Origin: Tenggerimyces sp963762635
GTDB taxonomy: Bacteria; Actinomycetota; Actinomycetes; Propionibacteriales; Actinopolymorphaceae
Assembly: GCA_963762635.1 (NCBI GenBank)
Contig: CAVXLQ010000018.1
Location: forward strand, 62,001-126,000
Reading direction: 5' to 3'
DNA: 64,000 nucleotides
The notes below the pieces were generated by a model, which worked only from the letters and a program-made list of their open reading frames with translations, was not told the DNA's origin and ran no database searches. Shown piece by piece: positions 18,512-27,449 of this stretch (the stretch's first letter is position 1; each line of letters begins with the position of its first letter). Both the position numbers and the translations under genes were made by a program.

Positions 18512-19093
18512 ATGGCCGAATCAACCCTGCGAGCGCAGCGGCGAGCGGAGACGCAGCGCCTGATCCAGGCGCACGCGGTGCGGCTGTTCGTCGAGCGTGG
18601 GTACGACGCCACGACGATGACCGACGTCGCGGAGGCCGCGGGCGTGTCGCCGATGACCGTCTACCGGCACTTCCCCACCAAGGAAGACCTCGTGCTCGTG
18701 GACCAGCACGGGCAGGAGATCGCCGCGCGCATCCTCGCGTCGCCCTCGTCCCAGCCGCTGGTCCGGCGGATCGGGAACGCGCTCGTCGCCTCGGCCGCGA
18801 CGTTGACGCCCGGCGGAACGGAGGAGCAGTTCCTGATGGCGCGCCTGCGGCTGATGGTGACGACGCCGGCTCTGCGTGCGAAGCACCTGGACAACCAGTT
18901 CGCGCTCCAGCAGGCGATCGTCGGCGCCCTCGTGGACGACTCGACCGATCCGGAGACGGCGTTCGCCGCCCAGGCGGCCGTCAGCGCGTGCCTGGCGGCG
19001 GTGCATATGGCCCTGGTGCGCTGGGCGGAGAACGACGGCCAGACCGAGCTGTCCGAGCTGATGGCGAAGGCCCTCGCCGCCGCCTTCGGGTGA
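18512..19093 (+). CDS. TetR/AcrR family repressor
   Basis: A 193-residue repressor starting at the ATG at 18512. The DNA-binding domain spans about 10-55 (ETQRLIQAHAVRLFVERGYDATTMTDVAEAAGVSPMTVYRHFPTKEDLVLVD) and the rest is an all-helical ligand domain. No clear ribosome binding site precedes it; operator-like repeats end 8 bases upstream, so the mRNA may be leaderless or very short-leadered. The open frame extends far upstream but only as antisense of the SDR gene. It is divergent from the SDR/rhamnose mutarotase pair, which it probably represses. The stop codon lies inside a long palindrome that probably ends transcription. Confidence 0.88.
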   Translation: MAESTLRAQRRAETQRLIQAHAVRLFVERGYDATTMTDVAEAAGVSPMTVYRHFPTKEDLVLVDQHGQEIAARILASPSSQPLVRRIGNALVASAATLTPGGTEEQFLMARLRLMVTTPALRAKHLDNQFALQQAIVGALVDDSTDPETAFAAQAAVSACLAAVHMALVRWAENDGQTELSELMAKALAAAFG

Positions 19094-19163
19094 TCATGTC
19101 CGTGATCATGAAGCCGGAACGGTCATATACGCCGTTTTGGCTTCACGATCACCATCATGATCA
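19091..19163. repeat. 73-bp nested palindrome at convergent gene ends
   Basis: Outer arms TGATCATG (19091-19098) and CATGATCA (19156-19163) enclose inner arms GTGATCATGAAGCC (19102-19115) and GGCTTCACGATCAC (19139-19152), which differ at one position. A further AACGG / CCGTT pair lies in the loop. The RNA would fold into an almost continuous stem on either strand. It starts at the TetR stop codon and ends 12 bp before the stop of the convergent MBL gene, so it can act as a bidirectional terminator. Its length and symmetry also suit a REP-like or miniature element. Confidence 0.75.
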
Positions 19164-19174
19164 CGGGTCGGCGG

Positions 19175-20083
19175 CTAGACCGTGCAGTGCATCGGGCCGC
19201 CGTTCCAGACGACCGTGTCCTTGAGTGAGCGCGACAGGTCGAGCTCCTCGCCACGGGCGTCGGCGTACGCGCGGTGCAGGTTGAGCACCAGCCGTTCCTG
19301 GTCGGGCAGGTCGGCGAACTCCCCCAGCTCGACCGACTGAGCGACCTCCAGTGGCTCCCTGCTCTCGTCGACGAGGTCGAGCAGGAACCGGTAGTACCGC
19401 GCGTGCTGATCCAGGACGGCGTGGAAGTCCGCCGCCTCGAGGACCGGCCCGTGCCCGGGAACGATCCACAAAGCCGGGAACTCGCGCAGCCAGTCGAGCG
19501 AACGCAACGCGCCCTCGACCGAGCCCATGAACACCAGCGGCGTCACCTGGTGGAAGACCAGGTCGCCGGTGAACAGCACCCGCTGCTCGGGCAGCCACGC
19601 CACCGCGTCGCCGCGCGTGTGCGCCGCATACCCCGGATGCCGCAGCTCCACCTCGACCGAGCCGACCGTGACCCGCAGCGAGTCCTCGAACGACACGGTC
19701 GGCGGGCGGACCGCCTCGATGTCCCAGTTCGGCGTCGGAGACCAGAACGGCGGCGTGTTCGTCAGAATGAAGTCGGCCAGAATCCCTTGTCTGGTTGCCT
19801 CTTGGGCGACGATCACCGTCTCGGCCGGCAGCAACGCGTTGCCGTACACGTGATCGCCGTGCAAGTGCGTGTTGACAGCCACCCGGATCGGCGCGCCATC
19901 GGTGGCCGAAGCGACCGCGTCAAGGAACCGTTGCGTACGTTGCCGGGTCGCGCAGGTGTCGACCAGCAAGGTCTCGCCGCCGGAGTGCACGACGCCGGCG
20001 TTGTTGATCCACCACGTACCGTCCGGCTGATGCCACGCGTAGACGCCGGGGACGAGCTCGCGCAGCACAGGCTCGTTCGTCAT
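19175..20083 (-). CDS. MBL-fold metallo-hydrolase
   Basis: A metallo-beta-lactamase-fold hydrolase, 302 residues from the ATG at 20083. Zinc ligands are visible: HLHGDH (His73, His75, Asp77, His78), then His in HPGYAAHTRGD, Asp in FTGDLVF and His in VPGHGP. The WWINNAGVV stretch before the first strand is typical of an actinobacterial group of unknown substrate. GAGAG lies about 8 nt upstream of this ATG; a GTG nine bases further up is an alternative. It is last in a three-gene minus-strand group behind the FAD oxidoreductase and the TIM-barrel protein. Downstream lies a strong palindrome that probably terminates the transcript. Confidence 0.88.
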   Translation of the reverse strand: MTNEPVLRELVPGVYAWHQPDGTWWINNAGVVHSGGETLLVDTCATRQRTQRFLDAVASATDGAPIRVAVNTHLHGDHVYGNALLPAETVIVAQEATRQGILADFILTNTPPFWSPTPNWDIEAVRPPTVSFEDSLRVTVGSVEVELRHPGYAAHTRGDAVAWLPEQRVLFTGDLVFHQVTPLVFMGSVEGALRSLDWLREFPALWIVPGHGPVLEAADFHAVLDQHARYYRFLLDLVDESREPLEVAQSVELGEFADLPDQERLVLNLHRAYADARGEELDLSRSLKDTVVWNGGPMHCTV

Positions 20084-20096
20084 GCGCCGCACTCTC

Positions 20097-21221
20097 TCAC
20101 ACCGCGGCGCGTCCCACAGCGAACGTGGAGGGGAACGAGACGTCCTCGCCCGCGATGGCCGACGCGATCAGCGACCCCGCGTAGGGCGCCAACGTCAAGC
20201 CCTGCGGGCCGTAGCCGGTCGACACGTACAGCCCGGCGATGCCTGACGCCTGGCCGAGGAACGGGTCGCCGTCGCGGCTCGCCGGCCGGAGCCCGACGCG
20301 CAGCTCGAGCCACTCCGCCTGGTCGAGTGACGGCACCAACGTACGGCCGTTCGCGATGACCTGGGCGACACCGCCTGCCGTCGCCCTCGTGTCGAAGCCC
20401 GAGTGCTCCTCGCGGGTCGCGCCGACGACGACGCGGTCGCCGGGGAACGCGAGCAGGTAGTGGCCGCGGAACCCGTTGACGACCGGCAGCTCAGCCGCGC
20501 CCGGCAGCCGGACGTGCAGGATCTGACCTCGCTGTGGATAGACCGGCAGCGCGAAGCCGAGCTCCTCGGCCAGCTCCGGCGACCACGCACCACCGGCGAG
20601 GACGGCGGCGTCGCACTCGATCCTTCCGGCCTTCGTCTGGACAGCCTTGACGTTGCCGTCGTCGACGACGATCGACCCGCGTCCGTCGACGGCCGTCGCG
20701 CCGGCCCCGGTCGCGAGCGTCATCAGGTGCTCGCGGATGATCCGCCCGTCGACGCGGGCGACCTCCGGCGACCAGACCGCGCCGAGAATGTCCAACGACA
20801 GCAGGGGAAACCGCTTGGCCAACTCGATGCGGTCGAGCGCGACTGGCTGCCCCGCGCCGCGGGTGCCGTGCTGGGCGACGAGCTCGGTCGCTCGTGCCAC
20901 GACCTCGTCGACATGCTCCAGCTCGGCCTCGTCCATCGCGACGATCAGCCCGCCGGTCACGCCGTACGAGTGGTCGGCGAGGCCCTCGGCCTCGAACCGT
21001 GCGATCAGGTCGAGGTAGTGCACGCACGACGCGAACGCGTACGCGTCGCGTTCCGCGCCGACCGGCGTGACCGCGACCGGCGAGATGATCCCGGCACCGG
21101 CGGACGTCGCACGGCCGGGCACACCCTCGTCGACGACCACCACGTCGATTCCCTTGCGCGCCAGCTCATACGCCGCACTCGCTCCCGCGATCCCGGCACC
21201 GACGACAACGACTCGGGTCAC
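20097..21221 (-). CDS. FAD-dependent oxidoreductase (DAO/DadA family)
   Basis: A 374-residue flavoprotein of the D-amino-acid oxidase/glycine oxidase superfamily. The dinucleotide-binding motif GAGIAGASAAYELA lies at 8-21, VVVVDEG binds the adenine ribose, and the C-terminal FAD-contact GLYVSTGYGPQGLTLAPYAG is complete. It oxidises an amine or imino-acid-type substrate, which I cannot specify. The GTG start has GGAGGGAAGG upstream. Spacing is 13 bp to the upstream TIM-barrel gene and about 13 bp to the downstream MBL gene, consistent with one transcript. No signal peptide is present. The three genes lie just after a mannan-utilisation operon but nothing in them demands a role in mannose metabolism. 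Confidence 0.9.
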   Translation of the reverse strand: MTRVVVVGAGIAGASAAYELARKGIDVVVVDEGVPGRATSAGAGIISPVAVTPVGAERDAYAFASCVHYLDLIARFEAEGLADHSYGVTGGLIVAMDEAELEHVDEVVARATELVAQHGTRGAGQPVALDRIELAKRFPLLSLDILGAVWSPEVARVDGRIIREHLMTLATGAGATAVDGRGSIVVDDGNVKAVQTKAGRIECDAAVLAGGAWSPELAEELGFALPVYPQRGQILHVRLPGAAELPVVNGFRGHYLLAFPGDRVVVGATREEHSGFDTRATAGGVAQVIANGRTLVPSLDQAEWLELRVGLRPASRDGDPFLGQASGIAGLYVSTGYGPQGLTLAPYAGSLIASAIAGEDVSFPSTFAVGRAAV

Positions 21222-21234
21222 AGCCTTCCCTCCG

Positions 21235-22224
21235 TCAGGGTCTCCGCCGCTTCGACCCTAGCCGAGAGAACGAAGTGGCGACCGCGTCGAACGCCTCCTT
21301 GCGCTCCCATTCCCCACGCTCGTTGAACTTCACGACGCCGAAACCGGCCAGGTCCAGGTCCAGGCCGCGGTGCCGCGGGTCGGCACGGTGCGGGAAGTCC
21401 GGCATGGCGAACGTGAACACGAAGCAGCCCTCGATCCCGTGCTGCTCGTACAGCGCGATCAGCTCGGTCAGGTAGCGCGCCTGTGTGGCCTCGTCGCGGA
21501 CGTGCCCCTCCCGCACCCGCGGCGGATCGGCCAGCCAGTCGACGGCGCGGAACGAGGCGGCGCCGCGCTGGTCCGCGCCGACGAACGCGCCGCAGCCGAA
21601 CTCGGTGACGACGACCGGCTTGCCCGTCTGCCGGAGCGACCGCAGCCGGTCCTCGTAGCCGGCGGCGTTCGCTCGCGACCGGTACAGGTTGACGCCGACG
21701 ACGTCGAAGCCGGACCAGTCGACGTTCTCCCAGCCGGCCGCGGCGTACGTGATCGGGCCGCGGAACTCGCGGCGGGCTGCCGCGAGCAGCTCGGCGAGCA
21801 ACGCGTTGAGCTTGCGCCTGATCCGGCGGTCGAACAGCCGCCGCAGTCGCGGCCGGACGATCACCTGCAGCCGGGCGAACTCGTTCGGGCCGGGGATCAT
21901 GCCGGACGACGTGAACGACAGCTCGCTGCCGACCAGCAGCGTCACCCGGCCCGGGAACTCGAGCCGCAGCACCTCGGTCTGCCGAGCGAGGTCGGTCAGG
22001 TGAGCGAGCCGGTCCGCGCGCGACCAGTCGACCAGCTGCGGCCGTACGTAGACGTCGAGCCCCGCCTCCAGCGCCGCTCTCGCCGCGCGCAGGTGGCCGG
22101 AGATCTCGGTGCCGAGCAGCATCACGGTCGTGCAGTGCAGCTCGTCGGCGATCACCCGAAAGTCGTGGTGCACCACCTCGTTCGGCACACCTTCGACGGC
22201 GTAGGAGATCCCTTTGACCCGCAT
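21235..22224 (-). CDS. TIM-barrel glycosidase-like protein (paralogue of the gene at 56632)
   Basis: A 329-residue cytoplasmic protein that databases tend to give misleading names; I recognise it as TIM-barrel-like with no assigned activity. Key blocks shared with the paralogue at 56632 are GSELS followed by GMIPG (near 99-113), a TEFGC strand end, VRDEATQAR, and an LDLDLAGFGVVK C-terminal segment. Glu in SELS and Glu in TEFGC sit where clan GH-A glycosidases keep acid/base and nucleophile, which is inference only. The ATG lies inside a perfect 12-base inverted repeat and the ribosome binding site is poor (GGGGG). It heads a group with the FAD oxidoreductase and the MBL hydrolase. Confidence 0.75.
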   Translation of the reverse strand: MRVKGISYAVEGVPNEVVHHDFRVIADELHCTTVMLLGTEISGHLRAARAALEAGLDVYVRPQLVDWSRADRLAHLTDLARQTEVLRLEFPGRVTLLVGSELSFTSSGMIPGPNEFARLQVIVRPRLRRLFDRRIRRKLNALLAELLAAARREFRGPITYAAAGWENVDWSGFDVVGVNLYRSRANAAGYEDRLRSLRQTGKPVVVTEFGCGAFVGADQRGAASFRAVDWLADPPRVREGHVRDEATQARYLTELIALYEQHGIEGCFVFTFAMPDFPHRADPRHRGLDLDLAGFGVVKFNERGEWERKEAFDAVATSFSRLGSKRRRP

Positions 22225-22271
22225 GCCCCCACATTAGGGAGGCATGCGGGTCGCGGGTCATCCGTCAAAGG
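22211..22271. promoter_or_regulatory. Nested inverted repeats covering a start codon
   Basis: GACCCGCATGCC (22216-22227) and GGCATGCGGGTC (22241-22252) are perfect 12-base arms. CCTTTGAC (22211-22218) and GTCAAAGG (22264-22271) form an outer pair. The ATG of the minus-strand TIM-barrel gene (22222-22224) lies in the left inner arm, so its initiation region can be folded in RNA, or a dimeric regulator could bind. The GH38 gene ends at 22297, so the structure could also affect read-through from that operon. Confidence 0.6.
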
Positions 22272-22296
22272 TCCCTGGTGTACCGACCAAAGTCGC

Positions 22297-25200
22297 TCAT
22301 GGACGCAGGAGCACCGTCCGAGAGGCGCCCGTCGGAATCGATACGGTCACACGACCTTCGGTGACGGGAACGTCCACCAGGTGTTGCTCCAGCAGCGTGC
22401 CGACCTGGGCCGACGTCGCCTGGAACGACTCCAGAGACACACCGGCCTCCACCGGCGCCGGGGCGAGCGAACGCAGCCGGACAGCCACGCCGGCCGAGCC
22501 GTCGAGCGGCTGGCCGAGGCTCGTGACGATCACGTCCGGGTGGTCGACCGCCAGCAGGCTGCCGGTGTTGCCGTTCGCGCTCGTGCCCGAGCCCGTCGCC
22601 ACCACCGCCACGAGCGGGTCGGTGAGACCGGCCGCGGTCGAGGCGCCGAGCTGGTGCGCGGGAACGTCCGGCGAGCCGGCGATCGCGTACCGGTACGTCA
22701 TGTGCCCCTGCTGCTGGGACGGGAAGTTCGTGTCCCAGATGTTGTTCAGCGCCCACGAGTAGATCGTCGCCGGCTCCTCCTGCTCGTGCCCGATCGTGGA
22801 CGGGAACGGCTGGTACGGAAGGTGAATCGTCCCGAACTGCACGAGCGGCGCCTCCAACGTCGCCCACACGGTCGAGTAGCCGGAGTCGGGCTCGGAGAAG
22901 CCCACCCAGTGCCGGATCCCGCGCATGTGCTGCGGCGCGCCCGGCAGGTGCGGCACACCAGCACCGTCCACCGAACCGGTCAGCTCGAACGCCGTCGGCT
23001 CGTCCGAAGCGGCGAGCGGGAACGCGAAGAACACGCTCTCCTTCGTCGAGCTCGGCCGCTTCGACAGCTGGTTGGTGATGTCGACCCGCGGAACGCCGGC
23101 GAACAGCTCGATCGTGGTCCGGATCCAGTCCACGCCCGGTGCGTGGACCTCGACCTCGAGCAGCTCGCTCAACGCGTTCGACTCCGCGCGCAGCACGACC
23201 GCGTTGCGGGCGACGTTCCGCGAGGTGAGCAAGGACAGATCCGTCGCGGTGGTCCGGCTCGACAGGTGGTTGACGTGCGGTGCCGTGCCATACGTGTCGT
23301 AGACGTACTCGTTCACGCCGGTCAGCGCGTCGGTGTTGACGAGCTCGCGACCCGTCCGGCGGTCGATGATCGACGGGACCATCGCCTGCGCGGGATCGTA
23401 GGTGACCTCGTAGAACTCGTTCCGCAGCGTCAGTGCGGCCTCGCGCGCCTCGCCGACGACCGGCGCGATCCCGGACACCAGGTCGAAACGCACCCAGCCC
23501 ATCGCCGGAACGTCCGAAGCCACGAACTCGACGAGGTGCCCGCGCGGAGAGGCGCGCCGACCCTCCTGCGAGGTCACCCGCGTCGCGACCTGCTCCTTCT
23601 TCCGGCTGTCGACAGCACCGAACGAGCCGGATCCGGGCAGCACGCTCTCCGGCAAGAACGCCTTGACCACGTCCGTCCGCGGCCGGCCGGTCGTGTTGTA
23701 GACGTATACCGAGGCGAGCACGTCGCTCGACGGCTGCAGCGTGGCGCCGAGCCTCCGCACACCGCCGTGGACGAGGTCCTGCGCGTCGTCGTACGCCTGG
23801 TGCGCGAACTCCGACTTCCGCGACCACTGCAGCGCACCGGAGTCGAAGCCGTGCTCATGGTCGTGCCACGGGTTCGCCGCACCCCAGGTGTGCTCGTCGA
23901 ACAGCCCGACCTTGTCGTAGATGTCGTCGACCGTCCCGCGCACGTCAAGCGGTGTCCCGGAGGCCAGATCCGCGAGCAGGTTGACGGTTTCGGCTGTGCG
24001 GACGAGGCCCTGCGAGCGCCGGTTGTAGCCGAGCGGGCGGGCGCCGGAGCCGATGCCGTCGGCCCACCAGTCGCCCCAGTCGCCGGCGTACTCGGGAAGC
24101 TGGTCGCCGAGCTTCTCCTCGGCCTCGGTGAAGAAGCCGTGGTTCGTCGAGGTGACGAGCCGCGGGTAGGCCCACTCGGAGTTCCACTGCCGCGCGATGT
24201 CCGACGGCTTGATGTTCGGGCACGCGTTGTCGGAGTGGTCTCCTTGCACGCGCAGGTGCAGGATGTCGTGCGCGTACGGCTTCTTCGTGATCTCCGTACC
24301 CGGAGGAAGCGGCGACAGGCCGAAAACGCCTTCGCTGTAAGGGAAAGGCTTGTTCGCGAGCGCCGAGAGGTACATCGGCAGCAGCTCGACCGCCTGGTCG
24401 TACGCGTCGGAGAGCCCGAGCAGGTTGCCCTCCATGTAGGCCATGCCGTGCGCGCTGTCGGTGAACCAGGTCAGCAGCCGCGAGCCCGCCGGCGTCTTCC
24501 ACCAGAACGGACGGGACAGCTCCTGCCCGCCGACGAGGTACGGCACCGAGCGGCCGGCCCAGTTGTGCGCCGCGGACACGTACTTGACGCCCGCCTCGTA
24601 CAGCGCGTCCGCCCAGCCGACGGTCGCGCCGGGAACGTCGGTGTGCATGGCTGTCGTGATCGGGATGCCGTGCTTCTCGCGCAGCTCGATCGCGGTGCGC
24701 AGCAGGCGGACGGTCTCCTCCTGGCTGGCGACCTCGGTGTGCAGGTTGAACGGCATCGCGGCGACCTCGATGACGTCCTGTTGGGCGAGCCGGACGAACT
24801 CCGCGACCGTCGCGGCCGAGCGGTTCGCCAACCACTCGGGCACGGGGAAGTTCGACTCGATCGCCCAGCGGAAGCGCGTCGACTCCTCCGTGCCGTCGCC
24901 CTGGCGGCCGAGCTCGACCGCCGCGTCGAGGTACTCCAGGTGGTTCCGGAGCACGATGCCCTGCGTGTCGGTGTAGCCGATGTCGAGGTGCGAGTGGTGC
25001 ACGAGGTGCACGGTGAACTTCCGCTGCGGGATCAGCTCGACCTCGGCGGTGTGCTCCTTGCCGTTGATCGTCGCCTCGACCCGCCAGTGGGCGGTCGCGG
25101 TGACCTCGGGAACGAGGACGTCGACGACGCCCTCGCCGTTCGGCTGGCCGACGTCGGGGCGCTCTCCGTTCGGGCCGGCGAGCCTGAGGCTCTGGGCTCC

Positions 25201-25395
25201 GGTGGGCGGCGTGACGCGCAGCCGGACGACCTGCTCGAGGCCGGCGTCGCCCTGGCGGAACAGGGGCAGCGTGCCGGCGGCGACCGTCGTGCCGTCGGTG
25301 TCGATCGCCTGCTGCAAACTCACGGCGGCGAGGGCGTCCCTGATCGTCCCGCCGCCGGGTGCGTGACCGCTCCGGTTGAGCAACCTGGTCGTCAT
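22297..25395 (-). CDS. Alpha-mannosidase, glycoside hydrolase family 38
   Basis: A 1,032-residue retaining alpha-mannosidase. After a beta-rich N-terminal region of about 125 residues comes VHHSHLDIGYT, with zinc ligands His136 and Asp138. Asp253 in AMHTDVPG is the likely nucleophile. The middle helical domain and the large C-terminal beta-sandwich domains (EYVYDTYG ... IELFAGVPRVDITNQLSKRP) are complete to the end. There is no signal peptide, so it acts in the cytoplasm on imported mannooligosaccharides. The ATG has GAAGGA at good spacing. It is the last gene of the importer operon, 35 bp after the GH76 gene. Confidence 0.93.
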   Translation of the reverse strand: MTTRLLNRSGHAPGGGTIRDALAAVSLQQAIDTDGTTVAAGTLPLFRQGDAGLEQVVRLRVTPPTGAQSLRLAGPNGERPDVGQPNGEGVVDVLVPEVTATAHWRVEATINGKEHTAEVELIPQRKFTVHLVHHSHLDIGYTDTQGIVLRNHLEYLDAAVELGRQGDGTEESTRFRWAIESNFPVPEWLANRSAATVAEFVRLAQQDVIEVAAMPFNLHTEVASQEETVRLLRTAIELREKHGIPITTAMHTDVPGATVGWADALYEAGVKYVSAAHNWAGRSVPYLVGGQELSRPFWWKTPAGSRLLTWFTDSAHGMAYMEGNLLGLSDAYDQAVELLPMYLSALANKPFPYSEGVFGLSPLPPGTEITKKPYAHDILHLRVQGDHSDNACPNIKPSDIARQWNSEWAYPRLVTSTNHGFFTEAEEKLGDQLPEYAGDWGDWWADGIGSGARPLGYNRRSQGLVRTAETVNLLADLASGTPLDVRGTVDDIYDKVGLFDEHTWGAANPWHDHEHGFDSGALQWSRKSEFAHQAYDDAQDLVHGGVRRLGATLQPSSDVLASVYVYNTTGRPRTDVVKAFLPESVLPGSGSFGAVDSRKKEQVATRVTSQEGRRASPRGHLVEFVASDVPAMGWVRFDLVSGIAPVVGEAREAALTLRNEFYEVTYDPAQAMVPSIIDRRTGRELVNTDALTGVNEYVYDTYGTAPHVNHLSSRTTATDLSLLTSRNVARNAVVLRAESNALSELLEVEVHAPGVDWIRTTIELFAGVPRVDITNQLSKRPSSTKESVFFAFPLAASDEPTAFELTGSVDGAGVPHLPGAPQHMRGIRHWVGFSEPDSGYSTVWATLEAPLVQFGTIHLPYQPFPSTIGHEQEEPATIYSWALNNIWDTNFPSQQQGHMTYRYAIAGSPDVPAHQLGASTAAGLTDPLVAVVATGSGTSANGNTGSLLAVDHPDVIVTSLGQPLDGSAGVAVRLRSLAPAPVEAGVSLESFQATSAQVGTLLEQHLVDVPVTEGRVTVSIPTGASRTVLLRP

Positions 25396-25430
25396 GGTCA
25401 GTCCTTCATCTCTGGTTGGCGGTTCAGGCT

Positions 25431-26579
25431 TCAGGCGATGCGTCGGTAGTCGCGCGTCGGCCAGGCGAGCGCGGCGAAGATCTGGATCGCCGCCGACTGC
25501 TCGAGTGTCTCCGGTCGGTAGGACGGGTCGTACGGTCCGCCGCCGGAAGGGCCGAAGCGGAACAGGCCGAGGCTCGGGTCGCGGTTCTCGTTCCAGATGT
25601 GGGTGGCGTACCGCTCGACCACCTGGCGGTACTTCCTGTCATGCGCGACGGAGTCGAGCAGCAACAGGTTCTTGAACCAGATCGCGTTGAAGATCGCCGG
25701 TTGGTCGAAGTAGCGGTCGTTCTCGGTCCAGTACTGGATCGACGCTTGAGCGTCGGCTCGCGCGTTCGCCTTGTAGGTCGGGTTCTTCGTGGCGCGGTAG
25801 AGGATGCTGGCGGCGCCGATCATCGCGCCGGAGTTGTACGTCCAGAGCGTCTGGTTGACCGTTCCGTCGGTCGCCATGTCGTTCCAGTACAGGCCTTCCG
25901 GCGACCGGAGGCAGGTGCGGTTCCAGGTGTAGAGACGCTCGGCCCATTGGCGGAACGACTTGTCCCTGGTCTGCTCGTACAGGTGCGCGGCGAGCTGCGC
26001 GCCGAGGCCGGTGACGTTCGCGGCGCGGATGTCGATCCAGGTCGCCTCGACCCACTGCATTCCGCCGGGGCACGGGAGGTCGCGGTCGTTCCAGCCCCGG
26101 ATGACAGCCGCGAACGCGCGCTTGGCGTCGGCCAGGTGGTCCCGGTCGTGGCTGAACGCGTAGCGGCGGACGTGCTCGAGGCCGACGATCGCGTTGTCGT
26201 CGTAGAAGATGTCGCCGCCACCGCCGAGCGGCGGCGGGACGTACGACTGGTAGCCGGCCTTGTCGTTCCTGACGCCGTAGTACGTCTCGAGGGTGTCGAA
26301 GCGCTTGGGGATGTCCTTGCGGTACCGGCTGTTGCCCGGCGTGTTGGCGACGTCGATCGCCGCGGCGGTGGCCTCGCGCATCGGCCACAGGTAGGAGTAC
26401 GGGTTATCGCCTTCCTGCCTGGGATATTTCTCCAGGTAGTGGCCGTCGACGTAGAGGTACTGCTGCATCGCCTGGTACGAGTCCTCGGCGCGGTCGGCCC
26501 ACACGTTGCCGGCTTGAGCGGGAGTGGCGATCGCGGTGGCGAGCAGGAGCGTTGTCGCGACGAGCGCGAACCTACGCAT
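25431..26579 (-). CDS. Secreted endo-alpha-1,6-mannanase-like enzyme, GH76
   Basis: A 382-residue glycoside hydrolase family 76 protein. The signal peptide MRRFALVATTLLLATAIATPAQA is clear. The paired catalytic aspartates are Asp127 and Asp128 in IFYDDNAIVGL. Repeated (alpha/alpha) barrel features follow: GMQWVEATWIDIRAANVTGLGAQLAAHLYEQT, YTWNRTCL and GLYWNDM. The family cuts alpha-1,6-mannan backbones such as those of fungal cell walls and mycobacterial lipoarabinomannan. It is preceded by GAAGGGA and starts 4 bp after the ABC ATPase stop, so the two are tightly coupled. Its product would feed the Opp-type importer upstream and the GH38 enzyme downstream. Confidence 0.93.
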   Translation of the reverse strand: MRRFALVATTLLLATAIATPAQAGNVWADRAEDSYQAMQQYLYVDGHYLEKYPRQEGDNPYSYLWPMREATAAAIDVANTPGNSRYRKDIPKRFDTLETYYGVRNDKAGYQSYVPPPLGGGGDIFYDDNAIVGLEHVRRYAFSHDRDHLADAKRAFAAVIRGWNDRDLPCPGGMQWVEATWIDIRAANVTGLGAQLAAHLYEQTRDKSFRQWAERLYTWNRTCLRSPEGLYWNDMATDGTVNQTLWTYNSGAMIGAASILYRATKNPTYKANARADAQASIQYWTENDRYFDQPAIFNAIWFKNLLLLDSVAHDRKYRQVVERYATHIWNENRDPSLGLFRFGPSGGGPYDPSYRPETLEQSAAIQIFAALAWPTRDYRRIA

Positions 26580-26582
26580 GGG

Positions 26583-27422
26583 TTAGATCCCTTCGTACGT
26601 CACCGTGCTCGTGTCCCAGATCACGTCCGGGTCGGGGACCGGGATCGAGCTGATGAGCAGCTTGGAGTACGAGTGCTGCGGGTCGTCGATGACCCGCTGC
26701 GTGTCGCCACGTTCGACGATCTCGCCGCGGTACAGGATGCAGATGTCGTCGCCGATCTGGTACGCGGTGCTCAGGTCGTGGGTGATGTAGAGGAACGAGA
26801 TCGCGTGCTCGTCCCGCAGCCTGAGCATGATGTCGAGGATCATCGCCCGGAGGCTCGCGTCGACCATCGACACCGGCTCGTCGGCGACGATGAGCCTCGG
26901 CTTGAGCAGGTACGCCCTCGCGACCATCATGCGTTGACGCTGTCCGCCGGACAGCTGGTGCGGGTGCTTCTCGAGCACCTCGTCGCCGCGCATGCCGACG
27001 ACGCTGAGCGCGTCCTCGATCAGGTCGCGTGCGGCTTTGTCGTTGGTGGCAAGGCGGAACCGCTTGATCGCGACGTCGAAGATGTGCCGGATCTTGTAGA
27101 ACGGGTTGTAGACGCCGAACGGGTCCTGGAAGACGGCCTGCACCTCGCGCCGGTACTCCAGGCGTTGGTCCCTTGGGAGCTTCTGGATGTCCTGGCCGCG
27201 GTAGCGCACGACGCCGTCGGTGAGCTTGGTGAACCCGAGAATCGTGTCGGCGAGCGTCGTCTTCCCGCTACCGCTCTCCCCGGCGATCGTGGTGATGGTG
27301 GCCGGAGAACCGGAGAGCACGAGGTCCACGTTGTCGAGCGCCCTCGTGGACTCCTTGCCCTTCTTGTAGACCTTGGTCGCGCCCGACACCTCGAGCAACG
27401 GCGTGCCATTCGCCTCAGCCAC
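26583..27422 (-). CDS. ABC transporter ATP-binding protein (OppF/DppF type)
   Basis: A 279-residue ATPase for an oligopeptide/oligosaccharide-type importer. Walker A GESGSGKTT, the Q-loop region QAVFQDPFGVYNPF, the signature LSGGQRQRM, Walker B LIVADEPVSMVDASLR and the switch His in ITHDLSTAY are all present. The C-terminal HSYSKLLISSIP segment is typical of the OppD/OppF group. The start is a GTG; GGAGG lies about 14 bp upstream and GGTGGTGGG nearer. It is separated from the partner ATPase by 228 bp that contain a duplicated hairpin, while the next gene, GH76, is only 4 bp away. The hairpin may tune the ratio of this half of the operon to the transporter half. Confidence 0.93.
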   Translation of the reverse strand: MAEANGTPLLEVSGATKVYKKGKESTRALDNVDLVLSGSPATITTIAGESGSGKTTLADTILGFTKLTDGVVRYRGQDIQKLPRDQRLEYRREVQAVFQDPFGVYNPFYKIRHIFDVAIKRFRLATNDKAARDLIEDALSVVGMRGDEVLEKHPHQLSGGQRQRMMVARAYLLKPRLIVADEPVSMVDASLRAMILDIMLRLRDEHAISFLYITHDLSTAYQIGDDICILYRGEIVERGDTQRVIDDPQHSYSKLLISSIPVPDPDVIWDTSTVTYEGI

Positions 27423-27449
27423 GGCCCACCACCGCCTCCGTCAACTGAC

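Noticed and set aside
21370..25449. Open frame of 1,359 codons on the plus strand
   Set aside because: Antisense to the TIM-barrel and GH38 genes. Its translation is Arg/Val/Asp-rich with no domain, while the minus-strand proteins carry zinc-site and catalytic motifs.
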